From contig CAINDA010000063.1 of assembly GCA_903847205.1 (NCBI GenBank), forward strand, positions 1-64,000: a stretch of 64,000 nucleotides of DNA. The letters run 5' to 3'. The notes under the pieces were generated by a model that did not search any database, had not been told where the DNA came from, and saw nothing but the letters and a program-made list of their open reading frames with translations. A program made the translations under genes and the position numbers. This stretch comes from an uncultured Bacteroidota bacterium. GTDB lineage: Bacteria > Bacteroidota > Bacteroidia > 2-12-FULL-35-15. Below are positions 25,918 through 35,540 of the stretch, in pieces; positions within the stretch are counted from its first letter, which is position 1; each line of letters starts with the position of its first letter.

Positions 25918-26469
25918 TTATAGCAATTTCACACATTCTTTATAAACGTCGCTTAAATTGTCATAAATTGCTGCTACAATAGTTTTATTTAAAACCTCCT
26001 TAATAGTTAAGTCGATAAGTTTGCCTTTTAATAACTGAAACCAAGTCTTTTTTCCTAAATTGAAATGATTTTTTAAAGACTCAATTTCTTCAAATATTAT
26101 TTCCTGACCAAGCCCTTGCTTGTTCAGTTGGTCAATTATTTCATTTAACTTAGAATGAAGTTTAGATTCCTCTTCAGTTGAAAACACATCATCTGGTTTT
26201 GGTTCAAATGAGTAATACTTGTTTATACCGTCAATTTCCTGATCAATTACAAACAAACCTAAGTCCCTTTCTTCAGGAAATTGAGTATTGGTTTCTTGTC
26301 GAAGAATTTTTAAAAAATCAAGTTTATCTCTGTCGCGATTAAAATCAAAAAGTTTTGAAGTCAGCTGCGATTTAAGTTTTCCCAAGGAATTAACTTCACC
26401 ATTATTGTATAAATCCTCAATGAAATTATTTGCTTCTTTTTCGACTATATTCATATAAATATTTTTCAT
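25918..26469 (-). CDS. Hypothetical cytoplasmic protein
   Basis: A 183-aa protein that I do not recognise. It lacks a signal peptide or membrane segment and appears almost wholly helical, with charged helices (EEESKLHSKLNEIIDQLNKQGLG) that could form a coiled coil. A second ATG five codons in (26454) is equally acceptable as the start. Base use is more A+T-rich than the neighbouring metabolic genes, and it sits between an IS200-like transposase and an aminotransferase, so recent acquisition is possible. No partner gene or pathway can be suggested. Confidence 0.6.
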   Translation of the reverse strand: MKNIYMNIVEKEANNFIEDLYNNGEVNSLGKLKSQLTSKLFDFNRDRDKLDFLKILRQETNTQFPEERDLGLFVIDQEIDGINKYYSFEPKPDDVFSTEEESKLHSKLNEIIDQLNKQGLGQEIIFEEIESLKNHFNLGKKTWFQLLKGKLIDLTIKEVLNKTIVAAIYDNLSDVYKECVKLL

Positions 26470-26553
26470 CAGGAATAAACATCCATAAATATTCCCTATA
26501 ATTCTTTTATAAAACAGCCTTACAAAAGCAAAAGATTATTTAAAATTTCACCC

Positions 26554-27909
26554 CTAATTACAAAACTCATCCGCAATCGCAATTGCCTGAGAAATTATTG
26601 CTAATCCTTCATCTGCCTGTTCTTTGGTAAGACATAAAGGCGGTGCAATAAAAATATAATTCCATCTTACAAAAGTGTACATGCCGAGTTCTTTTATTTT
26701 GGCAGCCACTTTATTCATGATAACCATTTCGTCAGGCTTAGCATTGAATGGAGCCATTGCTTCTTTGGTTTTTCTGTTTTTAACAAGCTCTATACAGCCA
26801 AGTAATCCGGTGTTTCTAAAATCACCGATAGAAGGATGTTTGGCTTTCATTTCTTCCACTCTGCCTTCAATGTATTTACCCATTGCAGCTGCATTGGCAA
26901 CCATATCTTCGTCTTCATAAATTTTCAATACTTCTAATGCTGCAGCGCATGCCACTGCATGTGCAGAGTAAGTGAGCCCGAGCATTAAAGGTTTATCATC
27001 ATAAAAAGCTGCAATTTTATCACTTACGATTAATGCGCCGAAAGGAATATAACCTGCTGTCAAGCCTTTTGCTGTTGCAATCATATCAGGTATTACACCA
27101 TGATTATCAATTCCAAACCAGTTGCCTGTGCGTCCAAAACCGCTCATCACTTCATCTGCAATCAATAAGATGCCGTGTTTATCACAGAGAGCTCTCAGCT
27201 TTTTAAAATAATCAGGCGGGTATTTTATACAGCCGCTGCTGCCGCTTTCGCCTTCCATCAATATTGCAGCAATAGTTCCTGGGCCTTCAAATTCAATTAC
27301 TCTTTCAATATGGCTTACACATTCATATTTGCAGGCTCCGAAAGTCTGACCAAACGGACAGCGGTAACAGAAAGGATCTTCAACATGAACAAAATTAGGT
27401 GCCTGCTGGCTGTCGGCAGGAATTTTACGAGGGTCGCCGCCTGCGGTCATTGCACCGTATGATGCACCGTGAAATGCACGGTAGCGTGTAATTATTTTAT
27501 GACGGCCGGAATATAATCTTGCCAGTTTAATTGCATTTTCAATAGCAGTTGCACCGCATACCGTGAACAAGGCTTTATTCATGCCTTCCGGAGTGATTGA
27601 TGCTAATTTTTTTCCTAATTCACCGCGTACTTTTGTAACGCAGCTTGGTGTTACATAACTCACTTCCTGCATCTGCTTAACAACTGCATCAGTTACACGC
27701 TGGTTGCCATGGCCGATATTTACATTCATCAGCCCGCTAGAGAAATCGAGGTAACGTTTACCATCATAATCATAGAGGTAAACTCCTTTGGCATTTTTTA
27801 CTGCTATTGGTGAAATCCCTTTTTGCTTGCTCCATGAAAATAAAGTATAGTCAAGACTATTCTGAATTATTTCTTCTGCTTCCGATACTGTTTTTGCATT
27901 TGTACTCAT
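26554..27909 (-). CDS. Class III (omega) aminotransferase
   Basis: A 451-aa fold-type I PLP enzyme of the class III family. It has the GGDP substrate loop, the DEVMSGFGRTG cofactor aspartate motif and the Schiff-base lysine in TAKGLTAGYIPFGAL (near residue 277). The CYRCPFGQTFGACKYECVSHIERVI insertion is characteristic of omega-amino-acid:pyruvate transaminases such as those for taurine or beta-alanine. With the upstream methylmalonate-semialdehyde dehydrogenase it suggests breakdown of beta-alanine or 3-aminoisobutyrate. A terminator hairpin lies between the two genes. Confidence 0.87.
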   Translation of the reverse strand: MSTNAKTVSEAEEIIQNSLDYTLFSWSKQKGISPIAVKNAKGVYLYDYDGKRYLDFSSGLMNVNIGHGNQRVTDAVVKQMQEVSYVTPSCVTKVRGELGKKLASITPEGMNKALFTVCGATAIENAIKLARLYSGRHKIITRYRAFHGASYGAMTAGGDPRKIPADSQQAPNFVHVEDPFCYRCPFGQTFGACKYECVSHIERVIEFEGPGTIAAILMEGESGSSGCIKYPPDYFKKLRALCDKHGILLIADEVMSGFGRTGNWFGIDNHGVIPDMIATAKGLTAGYIPFGALIVSDKIAAFYDDKPLMLGLTYSAHAVACAAALEVLKIYEDEDMVANAAAMGKYIEGRVEEMKAKHPSIGDFRNTGLLGCIELVKNRKTKEAMAPFNAKPDEMVIMNKVAAKIKELGMYTFVRWNYIFIAPPLCLTKEQADEGLAIISQAIAIADEFCN

Positions 27910-27958
27910 AACTTACGTCGATTAAAAATTAATAATTTAATGTTGTTGTTTGAAAAAC

Positions 27959-27993
27959 AAACGCCCTCACACTTTTTCTGTATGAAGGCGTTT
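27959..27993 (-). terminator. Terminator after methylmalonate-semialdehyde dehydrogenase
   Basis: On the minus strand AAACGCCTTCATAC pairs with GTGTGAGGGCGTTT (14 bp with two G-U pairs) across a 7-nt loop and is followed by GTTTTTC. It begins 8 nt after the dehydrogenase stop, so the downstream aminotransferase is at least partly uncoupled. Confidence 0.8.
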
Positions 27994-28001
27994 CGTTTGA
28001 A

Positions 28002-29474
28002 TTAGCTCATCCAATTGGTCTTTGCTTCGGCATTCCATTTGGTAGTAGTTTTTTTCAATTTTGTCCAGAATTCAATAGAGCTTTTACCTGTTAAATCACC
28101 TGCACCAAATTTTGAATCGTTCCAGCCTCCGAAAGAAAATGGTTCTCTTGGAACAGGTACACCGATGTTAACGCCAATCATTCCGGCACTTGCGCGGTCA
28201 ATAACATAACGTGCCATAGCACCGCTCTGAGTAAATACTGCAGCAGCATTTCCGTAAGGATTAGCATTTTCAATGGCCAGCGCTTCGTCAACATTTTTTA
28301 CTCTGATGATGGAAATTACCGGCCCGAAAATTTCTTCTTTTGCAACGCTCATCTCTGGTGTAACAAAATCGATAACGGTGGGTCCTACATAATAACCGTT
28401 TTCTTTTCCTTTAACCACAGTGTTTCTGCCGTCAATGAGAATTTTTGCTCCCTGCGTTTCTGCTTCAGTAATATATTTTTCGATACGGTCTTTTGCAGCC
28501 TGCGAAATAACAGCTCCTAAGTTTTGTCCCGGGATTATTTTTTTTGCTTCAACACAAATCTGGTCAATGATGCTGTCTACATTACCAACAGCAACCATTG
28601 CAGATGCAGCCATACAGCGTTGTCCGGCACAGCCCGACATTGATGCAGTAACGTTAGATGCTGTCATAGCAGGATGCGCATCCGGAAGTACAATCAAATG
28701 ATTTTTTGCACCGCCTAAAGCCAATACTCTTTTAAAATTTGAAGATGCTCTGGCATACACTAGTTTCGCCACTTTCGTAGATCCTACAAATGAAACGGCT
28801 TCAATTCCGGGATGATCGCAGATTGCTTCAACAATTTCGCGGTCGCCGTTTACAATATTTAAAACGCCGTCAGGCAGACCGGCTTCTTTTAACAATTCAA
28901 CAATTTTAAGACAGCTTAAAGGCACTGCCTCAGACGGCTTTAAAATCATAGTGTTTCCTAAAGCAATTGCATTTGGGATAGTCCAGTTAGGGACCATACT
29001 TGGAAAGTTGAAAGGTGCAATGCACGCCACAACTCCAATAGGAACACGGTCGGTACGGCACTCAACGCCTTTGCTTACTTCAAGAACTTCGCCGCCGGTT
29101 AACTGTGGCAGAGAGCATGCAAATTCAGTTAATTCAATACTTTTTTCAACTTCGGCTCTTGCTTCATCCAATGTTTTTCCATTTTCTTCCTGCACCAGCT
29201 GAGATAATTCCAGCATGTGTTTTTCAAGCAGTGTTTTATATTTAAAAAATACCTGAACACGTTCTTTTATTGGTGTTTTCGACCATATTTCAAAAGCTTT
29301 TTTTGCAGCGGTTACAGCTTGATCCAAATCTGCTTTAGACGAAAGAGGCACTTTTGATAACACACTGCCATCCAGGGGGGATTTAACATCAAGATATTTA
29401 TCAGTTGTGTTAGGAATTAATTTCCCTCCTACATAATTTTTTATTTCGGGATACTTCATTGTAAGTGTTGGCAT
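28002..29474 (-). CDS. mmsA: CoA-acylating methylmalonate-semialdehyde dehydrogenase
   Basis: A 490-aa aldehyde dehydrogenase. It oxidises malonate or methylmalonate semialdehyde with NAD and CoA, releasing CO2 and giving acetyl- or propionyl-CoA. Visible features are the EVEKSIELTEFACSLPQ segment, the NAD-binding FVGSTKVAK, the catalytic C287 in CAGQRCMAAS and the C-terminal FSFGGWNDSKFGAGDLTGK typical of MmsA/IolA. Normal length. The neighbouring class III aminotransferase would supply the semialdehyde. It has its own promoter-like box. Confidence 0.93.
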   Translation of the reverse strand: MPTLTMKYPEIKNYVGGKLIPNTTDKYLDVKSPLDGSVLSKVPLSSKADLDQAVTAAKKAFEIWSKTPIKERVQVFFKYKTLLEKHMLELSQLVQEENGKTLDEARAEVEKSIELTEFACSLPQLTGGEVLEVSKGVECRTDRVPIGVVACIAPFNFPSMVPNWTIPNAIALGNTMILKPSEAVPLSCLKIVELLKEAGLPDGVLNIVNGDREIVEAICDHPGIEAVSFVGSTKVAKLVYARASSNFKRVLALGGAKNHLIVLPDAHPAMTASNVTASMSGCAGQRCMAASAMVAVGNVDSIIDQICVEAKKIIPGQNLGAVISQAAKDRIEKYITEAETQGAKILIDGRNTVVKGKENGYYVGPTVIDFVTPEMSVAKEEIFGPVISIIRVKNVDEALAIENANPYGNAAAVFTQSGAMARYVIDRASAGMIGVNIGVPVPREPFSFGGWNDSKFGAGDLTGKSSIEFWTKLKKTTTKWNAEAKTNWMS

Positions 29475-29505
29475 GGCTGTTTTTTTATTAAAATTAGTAC
29501 TTCTG

Positions 29506-29513
29506 CAAAATTA
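29506..29513 (-). promoter_or_regulatory. Candidate -7 promoter box for mmsA
   Basis: Minus-strand TAATTTTG, an exact TAnnTTTG match, 32 nt before the mmsA ATG. The 224-bp gap up to the flavoprotein gene also contains a long perfect inverted repeat (29607-29649). Confidence 0.5.
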
Positions 29514-29606
29514 AAATAATTCCTGAGATGGGGGATTAAAAGTGTTGATTCTTTTAAGGTAATAAATCAATGAGGTTTGTTAAGGAACGTTCGACCGCCA
29601 GCCGGG

Positions 29607-29649
29607 GTCGAATGTTTATAGAACAATACAATTTCTATAAACATTCGAC
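29607..29649. repeat. Perfect 17-bp inverted repeat
   Basis: GTCGAATGTTTATAGAA (29607-29623) is exactly inverted at 29633-29649 with a 9-nt spacer. GC-rich flanks continue partial symmetry outward. No T-run follows on either strand, so it is not a standard terminator. It lies 50 nt after the BaiN-like gene stop. Confidence 0.75.
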
Positions 29650-29698
29650 TCCTCCGGAGCCGCACAAAAATGTTCAATTAAATTACATCGGGTAAAAT

Positions 29699-30925
29699 TC
29701 ATGAATTGGCACTCTGGGCAGCAATCCATCCGGTGGTCCAGGCATTTTGAAAATTGAATCCTCCGGTTATACCGTCAACATCAATAATTTCTCCTGCAAA
29801 ATAAAGATTTGGAATTATTTTACTCTGCATGGTGCTGAAATCTATTTCTTTTAAACTGATGCCTCCGCAGGTAACAAACTCTTCTTTAAAAGTGGTTTTC
29901 CCAAGCACTTTATATTCATCATTAAGGATGGAAGTGATTAGGATGTTTGCATTTTTTTTCGGCAGATCAGCCCAGCGGGCGGTTTCTGGGATACCTGCTT
30001 TTGAGGTAAAATATTCCCAAAGCCTTTTCGGGAGCTCTACAGGAAAATTATTAAAAATCAGCTTTGCAGGATTTTCGCTTCTTTGATTTGCAAATTCGAT
30101 ACGTAGTTTTTCTTCTGTATGTTTTGGCAGCCAGTTTATGATAGCTGCAAAATTATAGTTCAAATCGCTTAATTGGCGGGCTCCCCATGCAGATGCTTTT
30201 AATACTGCCGGCCCGCTTAGTCCCCAATGGGTTATCAATAAAGGGCCTTCGGTTTCTATCTTTGTTCCCGCCACCCTGATTTTAGCATGAGGCACTGAAA
30301 CGCCCATCAACTGCGTGACTGCATTATTCGGAATATTAAATGTGAACAATGAGGGGACTGGTTTTATAATGGTGTGTCCTAATTTTTTTAACCAATCGTA
30401 GGCGGTATCTTTTGAATTGCCGCCAGAAGCTATAATCAGCTTGTCACATTCGAATGTACCGCCGCCATTTGCTTTCAGAGTAAATGTATTATTTTCGTTT
30501 TTTGTAATTTCTGTTACATCAACGTTTAGTTTAATTTTTATGCCTGCTTTTTCAGCTTCCTGAACTAGGCAGTTAACAATGGTTTCGGAGCTATCAGTAA
30601 CTGGAAACATTCTGCCGTCTGCTTCTGTTTTTAATTCAATTCCCCGCTGTTCGAACCATTTTACAGTATCAGCTGAAGAGAATCTGCTGAAGGCACTGCG
30701 AAGCTCTTTTTCGCCTCGGGGATAGTTTTTAACAAGAAGGGAATTATCAAAGCAGGCATGTGTAACATTACATCTTCCTCCTCCTGAAACACGCACTTTT
30801 GAAAGCAGTTTGGAACTTTTTTCAAGTAAAATAACTTCGCAGTTTTTATGAAGCTGAGCACTGTTTATTGATGCAAAAAATCCAGCAGCCCCTCCGCCGA
30901 TAACTATTAATTGTTTTGAATTCAA
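29699..30925 (-). CDS. BaiN/HI0933-family NAD(P)/FAD-dependent oxidoreductase
   Basis: A 408-aa flavoprotein with the N-terminal Rossmann motif VIGGGAAGFFASINSAQ, the RVSGGGRCNVTHAC motif that marks the HI0933/YhiN family, and the closing NLYFAGEIIDVDGITGGFNFQNAWTTG FAD segment. Members are soluble flavoproteins; one (BaiN) acts in gut bile-acid dehydroxylation, but most have no known substrate. Nothing around the gene suggests one here. The next genes on the same strand are cbpM and cbpA. Confidence 0.9.
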   Translation of the reverse strand: MNSKQLIVIGGGAAGFFASINSAQLHKNCEVILLEKSSKLLSKVRVSGGGRCNVTHACFDNSLLVKNYPRGEKELRSAFSRFSSADTVKWFEQRGIELKTEADGRMFPVTDSSETIVNCLVQEAEKAGIKIKLNVDVTEITKNENNTFTLKANGGGTFECDKLIIASGGNSKDTAYDWLKKLGHTIIKPVPSLFTFNIPNNAVTQLMGVSVPHAKIRVAGTKIETEGPLLITHWGLSGPAVLKASAWGARQLSDLNYNFAAIINWLPKHTEEKLRIEFANQRSENPAKLIFNNFPVELPKRLWEYFTSKAGIPETARWADLPKKNANILITSILNDEYKVLGKTTFKEEFVTCGGISLKEIDFSTMQSKIIPNLYFAGEIIDVDGITGGFNFQNAWTTGWIAAQSANS

Positions 30926-30976
30926 AATTATTTTTTAATCATTTATTTATTATTCACCAGCGGTAAATAGATGCTT

Positions 30977-31279
30977 TTACAAGCTTTCGTCTTCATACAA
31001 ACTCAGCCTGTTTTTGAGTGCAGTAATTTCATCCTGCATGTTATTCACACGGTTTAATAAATGAGTAATGGCTTCGATGCCTTCCAAATTAATTTCCAGA
31101 TCGTAATGCATCCGTAAAAACTTCTCTAATTGCTGCAACTGACGGGTATCAATATAGGATGTTTCCTTAATGGTGGTAATTTCAATCAATCCAAACTCTT
31201 TTAATGAGCTGATAAATGAAATTTCGATCTGGTGGCTGCTACAAAAATCATTGGCAGCTATTAAATGTCCCGTTTCCAT
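30977..31279 (-). CDS. cbpM: Chaperone modulator CbpM
   Basis: A 100-aa MerR-like helical protein with FCSSHQIEISFISSLKEFGLIEI as its helix-turn-helix-like region, LQQLEKFLRMHYDLEINLEGIEAI, and a C-terminal coiled coil. CbpM binds the J domain of CbpA and controls its co-chaperone and DNA-binding activity. It starts 18 nt after the cbpA stop on the same strand, the canonical cbpA-cbpM operon order. Confidence 0.88.
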   Translation of the reverse strand: METGHLIAANDFCSSHQIEISFISSLKEFGLIEITTIKETSYIDTRQLQQLEKFLRMHYDLEINLEGIEAITHLLNRVNNMQDEITALKNRLSLYEDESL

Positions 31280-31297
31280 AGGTTGTGATTATTAAAG

Positions 31298-32203
31298 TTA
31301 AGAATTTGACAATTCGGTAAATAAAGCTTTTTGTTTTTCTGTTAAATTGGCTGGGATTTTAACTGTGTAGGTCACATATAAATCTCCAAACTCCCCTTCC
31401 TTCTTATAAACGGGGAATCCTTTTCCTTTTAACTTTACTTTAGTTCCGTTCTGAGTTTCAGCAGGGACTTTCAATTTTACTTTCCCGGTTAATGTATCAA
31501 CAGTGGCTTCTCCTCCTAATACGGCAGTGTATAAATCTATTTCTACTGAAGTATATAAATTATTTCCTTCACGTTTAAATTTAGTATCGTTGGTAATTGA
31601 AAATGCAATGAATAAATCGCCGTTCGGACCGCCATTCACGCCGGGACCTCCATGGCCTGCAATTTTAATGGTCTGCCCGTTTTCAATTCCTGCAGGGATT
31701 GTAATGCGGATATTTTTTCCGTTTACAGTTAATGTCTGCTGATGGGTTTGAAGAGCATCAATTAAATTAAGATGCAGTTCGGCATTAAAATCCTGCCCTC
31801 TGTATTTTGCCTGTCTGCCTGCTCCTCCACTGCCTGATGCACCGCCGAACATGGATCCGAAAAAATCTGAAAAACCAGAAAAATCTTCTTCGCCCTGTCC
31901 GCCTCCAAAATGCTGTTCTCTGCCTCGCTGACCTGATGAAGCACCTTGCGCCTGCTGTGCTTTTTCATATTCTTCACCATGCTTCCAATCCTTGCCGTAT
32001 TTATCGTATTTCTTGCGATTTTCAGGATCGCTCAATACTTCATTCGCTTCGTTAAGCTGTTGAAACAATTTGTTAGCCTCTTTGTTATTGGGGTTCAAAT
32101 CGGGATGATGTTTCCTTGCAAGCTTGCGGTAGGCTTTTTTGATATCCTCCGTTGATGCACTTTTATCAATACCTAATACTTTGTAATAATCAATAAATTC
32201 CAT
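31298..32203 (-). CDS. cbpA: DnaJ-like co-chaperone CbpA
   Basis: A 301-aa type II J-protein. The N-terminal J domain (about 4-70) has the HPD triad at 33-35; a Gly/Ser/Phe-rich linker (about 80-135) includes [14 protein letters not shown]; the C-terminal substrate-binding domains follow, with no zinc-finger cysteines. It stimulates Hsp70 (DnaK) ATPase, and in E. coli CbpA also binds curved DNA. The partner modulator gene follows immediately. Confidence 0.93.
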   Translation of the reverse strand: MEFIDYYKVLGIDKSASTEDIKKAYRKLARKHHPDLNPNNKEANKLFQQLNEANEVLSDPENRKKYDKYGKDWKHGEEYEKAQQAQGASSGQRGREQHFGGGQGEEDFSGFSDFFGSMFGGASGSGGAGRQAKYRGQDFNAELHLNLIDALQTHQQTLTVNGKNIRITIPAGIENGQTIKIAGHGGPGVNGGPNGDLFIAFSITNDTKFKREGNNLYTSVEIDLYTAVLGGEATVDTLTGKVKLKVPAETQNGTKVKLKGKGFPVYKKEGEFGDLYVTYTVKIPANLTEKQKALFTELSNS

Positions 32204-32502
32204 AATTTAAATTTTGCTTAAAGGTAGTAAAATACTAAATTATTCAGCAGTGATTTTGGTCATATACAGAAGGGGCCGCGGAAATATCCTTTTAATGCAA
32301 TTAATCTTCAATGTTTCTGTCACCGTCCATCGTCAAAGGAGATGGCTGTGATAAGCTGATGCTTGTTGACTTAATGCTTAAGCTTTATGAAGGGAAAGAA
32401 AGATTTAAACCGATACGCCCGGCAGAACAAAATAATTTGGACACAGGATTATAACTTTAATTAACTTTTAATTTAAAAAACAATATTATACATTTGCCCC
32501 GC
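32204..32502 (+). other. Divergent intergenic region with a 47-codon open frame
   Basis: An ATG-to-TAA frame at 32311-32454 encodes a 47-aa hydrophilic peptide with LVDLMLKLYEGKERFKPIRP. Its codon use looks protein-like and it may be the remnant of the C-terminus of a larger gene, but I cannot name it. TACATTTG at 32489-32496 is an exact -7-type box only 7 nt before the next start codon, suggesting a nearly leaderless transcript. Confidence 0.4.
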
Positions 32503-32829
32503 ATGTTAAAGCTGATAAAAAAATATTGTTCCATTTTTTTTCTCCTTCTCTTTCTTTTCCCGGCGGCAGAGAAAGAATTTCATGCATACAAACATATCGG
32601 CGAAAGCCATTGTAATGAAAGGGCTGCGAAACATTTCCATGAAGCAGAGCACCACTGTTCTATCTGCGATTTTACAAGTACTGACTCAAACACTCCTGCC
32701 AAATCACAATATACAGCGGTAATTGCTGTTTCAAATTCTTTTTATAATCCTTTTGCTGAAAGTGTAAATACTCCAAATGCCTTTCAAAATTTACCTTCCA
32801 GAGCTCCTCCAATAGTTTTGTCTGCTTAA
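32503..32829 (+). CDS. Small His/Cys-rich membrane-anchored or exported protein, copy 1
   Basis: I place the start at ATG 32503; the TTG at 32494 belongs to the promoter-like TACATTTG. The 108-aa product opens with a hydrophobic segment (SIFFLLLFLFPAAEK), then a metal-ligand-rich stretch GESHCNERAAKHFHEAEHHCSICDF, and ends ESVNTPNAFQNLPSRAPP. A paralog with the same ligand pattern lies at 35541-35891, on the other side of the TonB receptor. The pattern resembles small Bacteroidota proteins found near copper or zinc receptors. I infer periplasmic or membrane-attached metal binding; the metal is not determinable. Confidence 0.75.
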   Translation: MLKLIKKYCSIFFLLLFLFPAAEKEFHAYKHIGESHCNERAAKHFHEAEHHCSICDFTSTDSNTPAKSQYTAVIAVSNSFYNPFAESVNTPNAFQNLPSRAPPIVLSA

Positions 32830-33020
32830 TTAATCCGTATTGTTTTAATTAATAATTCTATTTCAATACCTCTTGCCTCTTCGTAGAGTTATTCAATTTA
32901 TCAAATAAAATTAAAATGTTTCCCGCAAAGGATCATTGACGCAGATTAGAGCAATGTTTATTTTTATGTTTTTTCTGTAGCTTAATGTCTTTGCCGGAAA
33001 TAAATCTTAAAGAGATTATC

Positions 33021-35495
33021 ATGAGAAAAATAATTTATACTTTTTCTGTCATATTTTTTATAGTAATAAGTTCAGTTGCGGCTTCAAATGACCATGGTCC
33101 AAAGACTATCCTCACTGGAAAAGTAACTGATAAAGAAACGGGCGAAACATTGCCTGGCGTTACCTTGTATATCCCCGATTTAAAAACGGGGGCGGTTTCT
33201 GCTATTGACGGTACCTACAAGATAATAAATCTGCCTGCACGAAAAGTTTTGCTGCAGATAAGTCTGATAGGCTACAAAACAATGCTGGTAACAATTGATT
33301 TATCAAAGACAGTAGCAAAAGATTTTGCTTTAGAAAGTTCAATCAAAGAAATAAATGAAGTTGTTGTTACGGGTACTTCAAAAGCTACTGAAATAAGGAT
33401 GAGCCCGGTTCCTATTGCTGTTATTGACAGCAAACATCTACAGGAAAATCTAAGCTCTAATGTTATTGATGCAATTGCGAAATTACCCGGTGTTAACACC
33501 GTAACAACCGGGCCGAATGTTTCCAAACCCTTTATCCGCGGGCTGGGCTACAACCGCATCCTTACTTTGAATGACGGCGTAAGGCAAGAAGGACAGCAGT
33601 GGGGTGATGAACATGGAATTGAAGTGGACGGATTTTCTATTGCCAGAATAGAAGTTGTAAAAGGGCCGGCCAGCCTTATTTACGGTTCGGATGCTTTAGC
33701 CGGCGTAGTAAACTTAATACCCGAACCGCCAGTGACTGAAGGTGTGATGAAAGGAAGTTTTTTGTCGAACTACCAAAGCAATAACGGACTGCTGGCTTAC
33801 TCCGCAGCCATTGCTGCAAATAATAACGGATTTATCTGGGGAGGAAGACTGTCGGATAAAGAAGCAACAAATTATCAAAATAAAATTGACGGAAGGGTTT
33901 ACGGCACATCTTTTAAAGAGAAGGATGCTGATGTGTATATAGGGCTGAACAAGGAATGGGGATATTCCCACCTAAAGTTTTCGGTGTTTGATGATCTGCA
34001 GAGCATACCTGACGGCAGCCGGGATTCGGTTTCCAGAAAATTTACAAAGCAGATTAGTGAAGCGGATACGCTGCGCCCAATTGTATCAGATGCGGATTTG
34101 AAAACTTATACAATCCCTGTATTACATCAGTATGTGCAGCATTACAAAATTGTTTCATCAAATAATTTTATTATCGGCAACGGTAAATTAGGATTAAATT
34201 TAGGATACCAGCAGAATATCCGCAGAGAATTCAGCCACCCTGAAAACCCTGATATTGCAGGTTTATATCTTGTCCTTAAATCTTATACGTATGATTTAAA
34301 ATACCATTTTCCAGAAAAAAACGGCTGGGAATCAACCATTGGGTTAAATGGGATGTACCAGACAAATGCCAATATGGGCAGCGAGTTTATTATTCCTGAT
34401 TATAATTTATTTGACATCGGCCCTTTTGCATTTGTTAAAAAAACATTTAAAAAGCTGGATGTAAGTGCTGGGTTGCGCTATGATACACGGTCGTTTAAGA
34501 ATGACGGTATGTACACCAAAAAAGATCCGCAGACAGGATTTGAAATGCAGACTTCTGATACCGCCGGGGCCGTTCATCCTTTTACAGCCTACAGCCATAG
34601 CTTTTCAGGCGCTTCAGGAAGCTTTGGCGCAACTTACAGCCTGTCGGATAATTTCTTTCTGAAAGCCAATATTGCAAGAGGATACAGAGCACCTAATATT
34701 TCAGAAATTTCAGCAAACGGTGTTCATCCCGGAACAAATATTTACCAGATAGGCAATCCTGATTTTAAATCTGAATTAAGCCTGCAGGAGGATGTCGGTG
34801 TATTTTATTCCGCGAAACATATAACTGTAGAAGCAGATGTTTTTGATAATACTATTTCAAATTATATTTATAATGCGAAGGTTTTGAACGGCAAAGGACT
34901 TGATTCTATTATTGTTCCGGGTAACCAGACCTTCCAATTTCAGGCAGCGCAGGCACAGATTTACGGCGGTGAGTTGAGCATTGATATTCATCCTCATCCT
35001 CATCCTTTAGACTGGCTGCATTTTGAAAATTCAATTTCGATATTGTATGCGCTAAATAAAGGTGTTAACGGCGGTGCCCCGATAACAGACAGCACTAAAT
35101 ACCTGCCCTTTATACCGCCGATGCACACACATTCAGAATTAAGGGCGGACTTTAAAAAGAAGTTCAAACATTTTTCTTCGCTTTATGCGAAAGTGGAAAT
35201 GGAATATTATGCTGAGCAGAACAGGGCGTATTTAGCATATAATACAGAAACTGTTACACCCGGCTATACCTTATTTAATGCAGGAATCGGTGCTGATGTG
35301 ATTAACAAAGCCGGTAAAACTATTGCCAGTATTCATGTTTTAGGAAATAATATTACTGACGCTGCTTATCAATCACACTTGAGCAGGTTAAAATATTTTG
35401 AAGAATATCCTAATAACGGAAGCAGTCATAGCGGTATTTACAATATGGGACGGAATATCAGCTTTAAACTGCTGATACCGCTTGAATTTAAATAA
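33021..35495 (+). CDS. TonB-dependent outer-membrane receptor
   Basis: I choose ATG 33021 (MRKIIYTFSVIFFIVISSVAAS) because it gives a proper signal peptide; the start at 32985 adds 12 polar residues. The mature protein has a carboxypeptidase-like beta-sandwich (TGKVTDKETGETLPGVTLYIP, about 30-110), a plug domain (about 120-235, with GVNTVTTGPNVSKPFIRGLGYNRIL and VEVVKGPASLIYGSDALAGVVNLI) and a beta-barrel to the C-terminus (824 aa in all). An IDIHPHPHPLDWLHFENS loop is histidine-rich. Flanking His/Cys-rich small proteins suggest a metal or metallophore as substrate. Confidence 0.93.
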   Translation: MRKIIYTFSVIFFIVISSVAASNDHGPKTILTGKVTDKETGETLPGVTLYIPDLKTGAVSAIDGTYKIINLPARKVLLQISLIGYKTMLVTIDLSKTVAKDFALESSIKEINEVVVTGTSKATEIRMSPVPIAVIDSKHLQENLSSNVIDAIAKLPGVNTVTTGPNVSKPFIRGLGYNRILTLNDGVRQEGQQWGDEHGIEVDGFSIARIEVVKGPASLIYGSDALAGVVNLIPEPPVTEGVMKGSFLSNYQSNNGLLAYSAAIAANNNGFIWGGRLSDKEATNYQNKIDGRVYGTSFKEKDADVYIGLNKEWGYSHLKFSVFDDLQSIPDGSRDSVSRKFTKQISEADTLRPIVSDADLKTYTIPVLHQYVQHYKIVSSNNFIIGNGKLGLNLGYQQNIRREFSHPENPDIAGLYLVLKSYTYDLKYHFPEKNGWESTIGLNGMYQTNANMGSEFIIPDYNLFDIGPFAFVKKTFKKLDVSAGLRYDTRSFKNDGMYTKKDPQTGFEMQTSDTAGAVHPFTAYSHSFSGASGSFGATYSLSDNFFLKANIARGYRAPNISEISANGVHPGTNIYQIGNPDFKSELSLQEDVGVFYSAKHITVEADVFDNTISNYIYNAKVLNGKGLDSIIVPGNQTFQFQAAQAQIYGGELSIDIHPHPHPLDWLHFENSISILYALNKGVNGGAPITDSTKYLPFIPPMHTHSELRADFKKKFKHFSSLYAKVEMEYYAEQNRAYLAYNTETVTPGYTLFNAGIGADVINKAGKTIASIHVLGNNITDAAYQSHLSRLKYFEEYPNNGSSHSGIYNMGRNISFKLLIPLEFK

Positions 35496-35540
35496 TAACA
35501 AAAGCGCAGGATGAAAAAATAATTTATCCTGCCAGACGAA

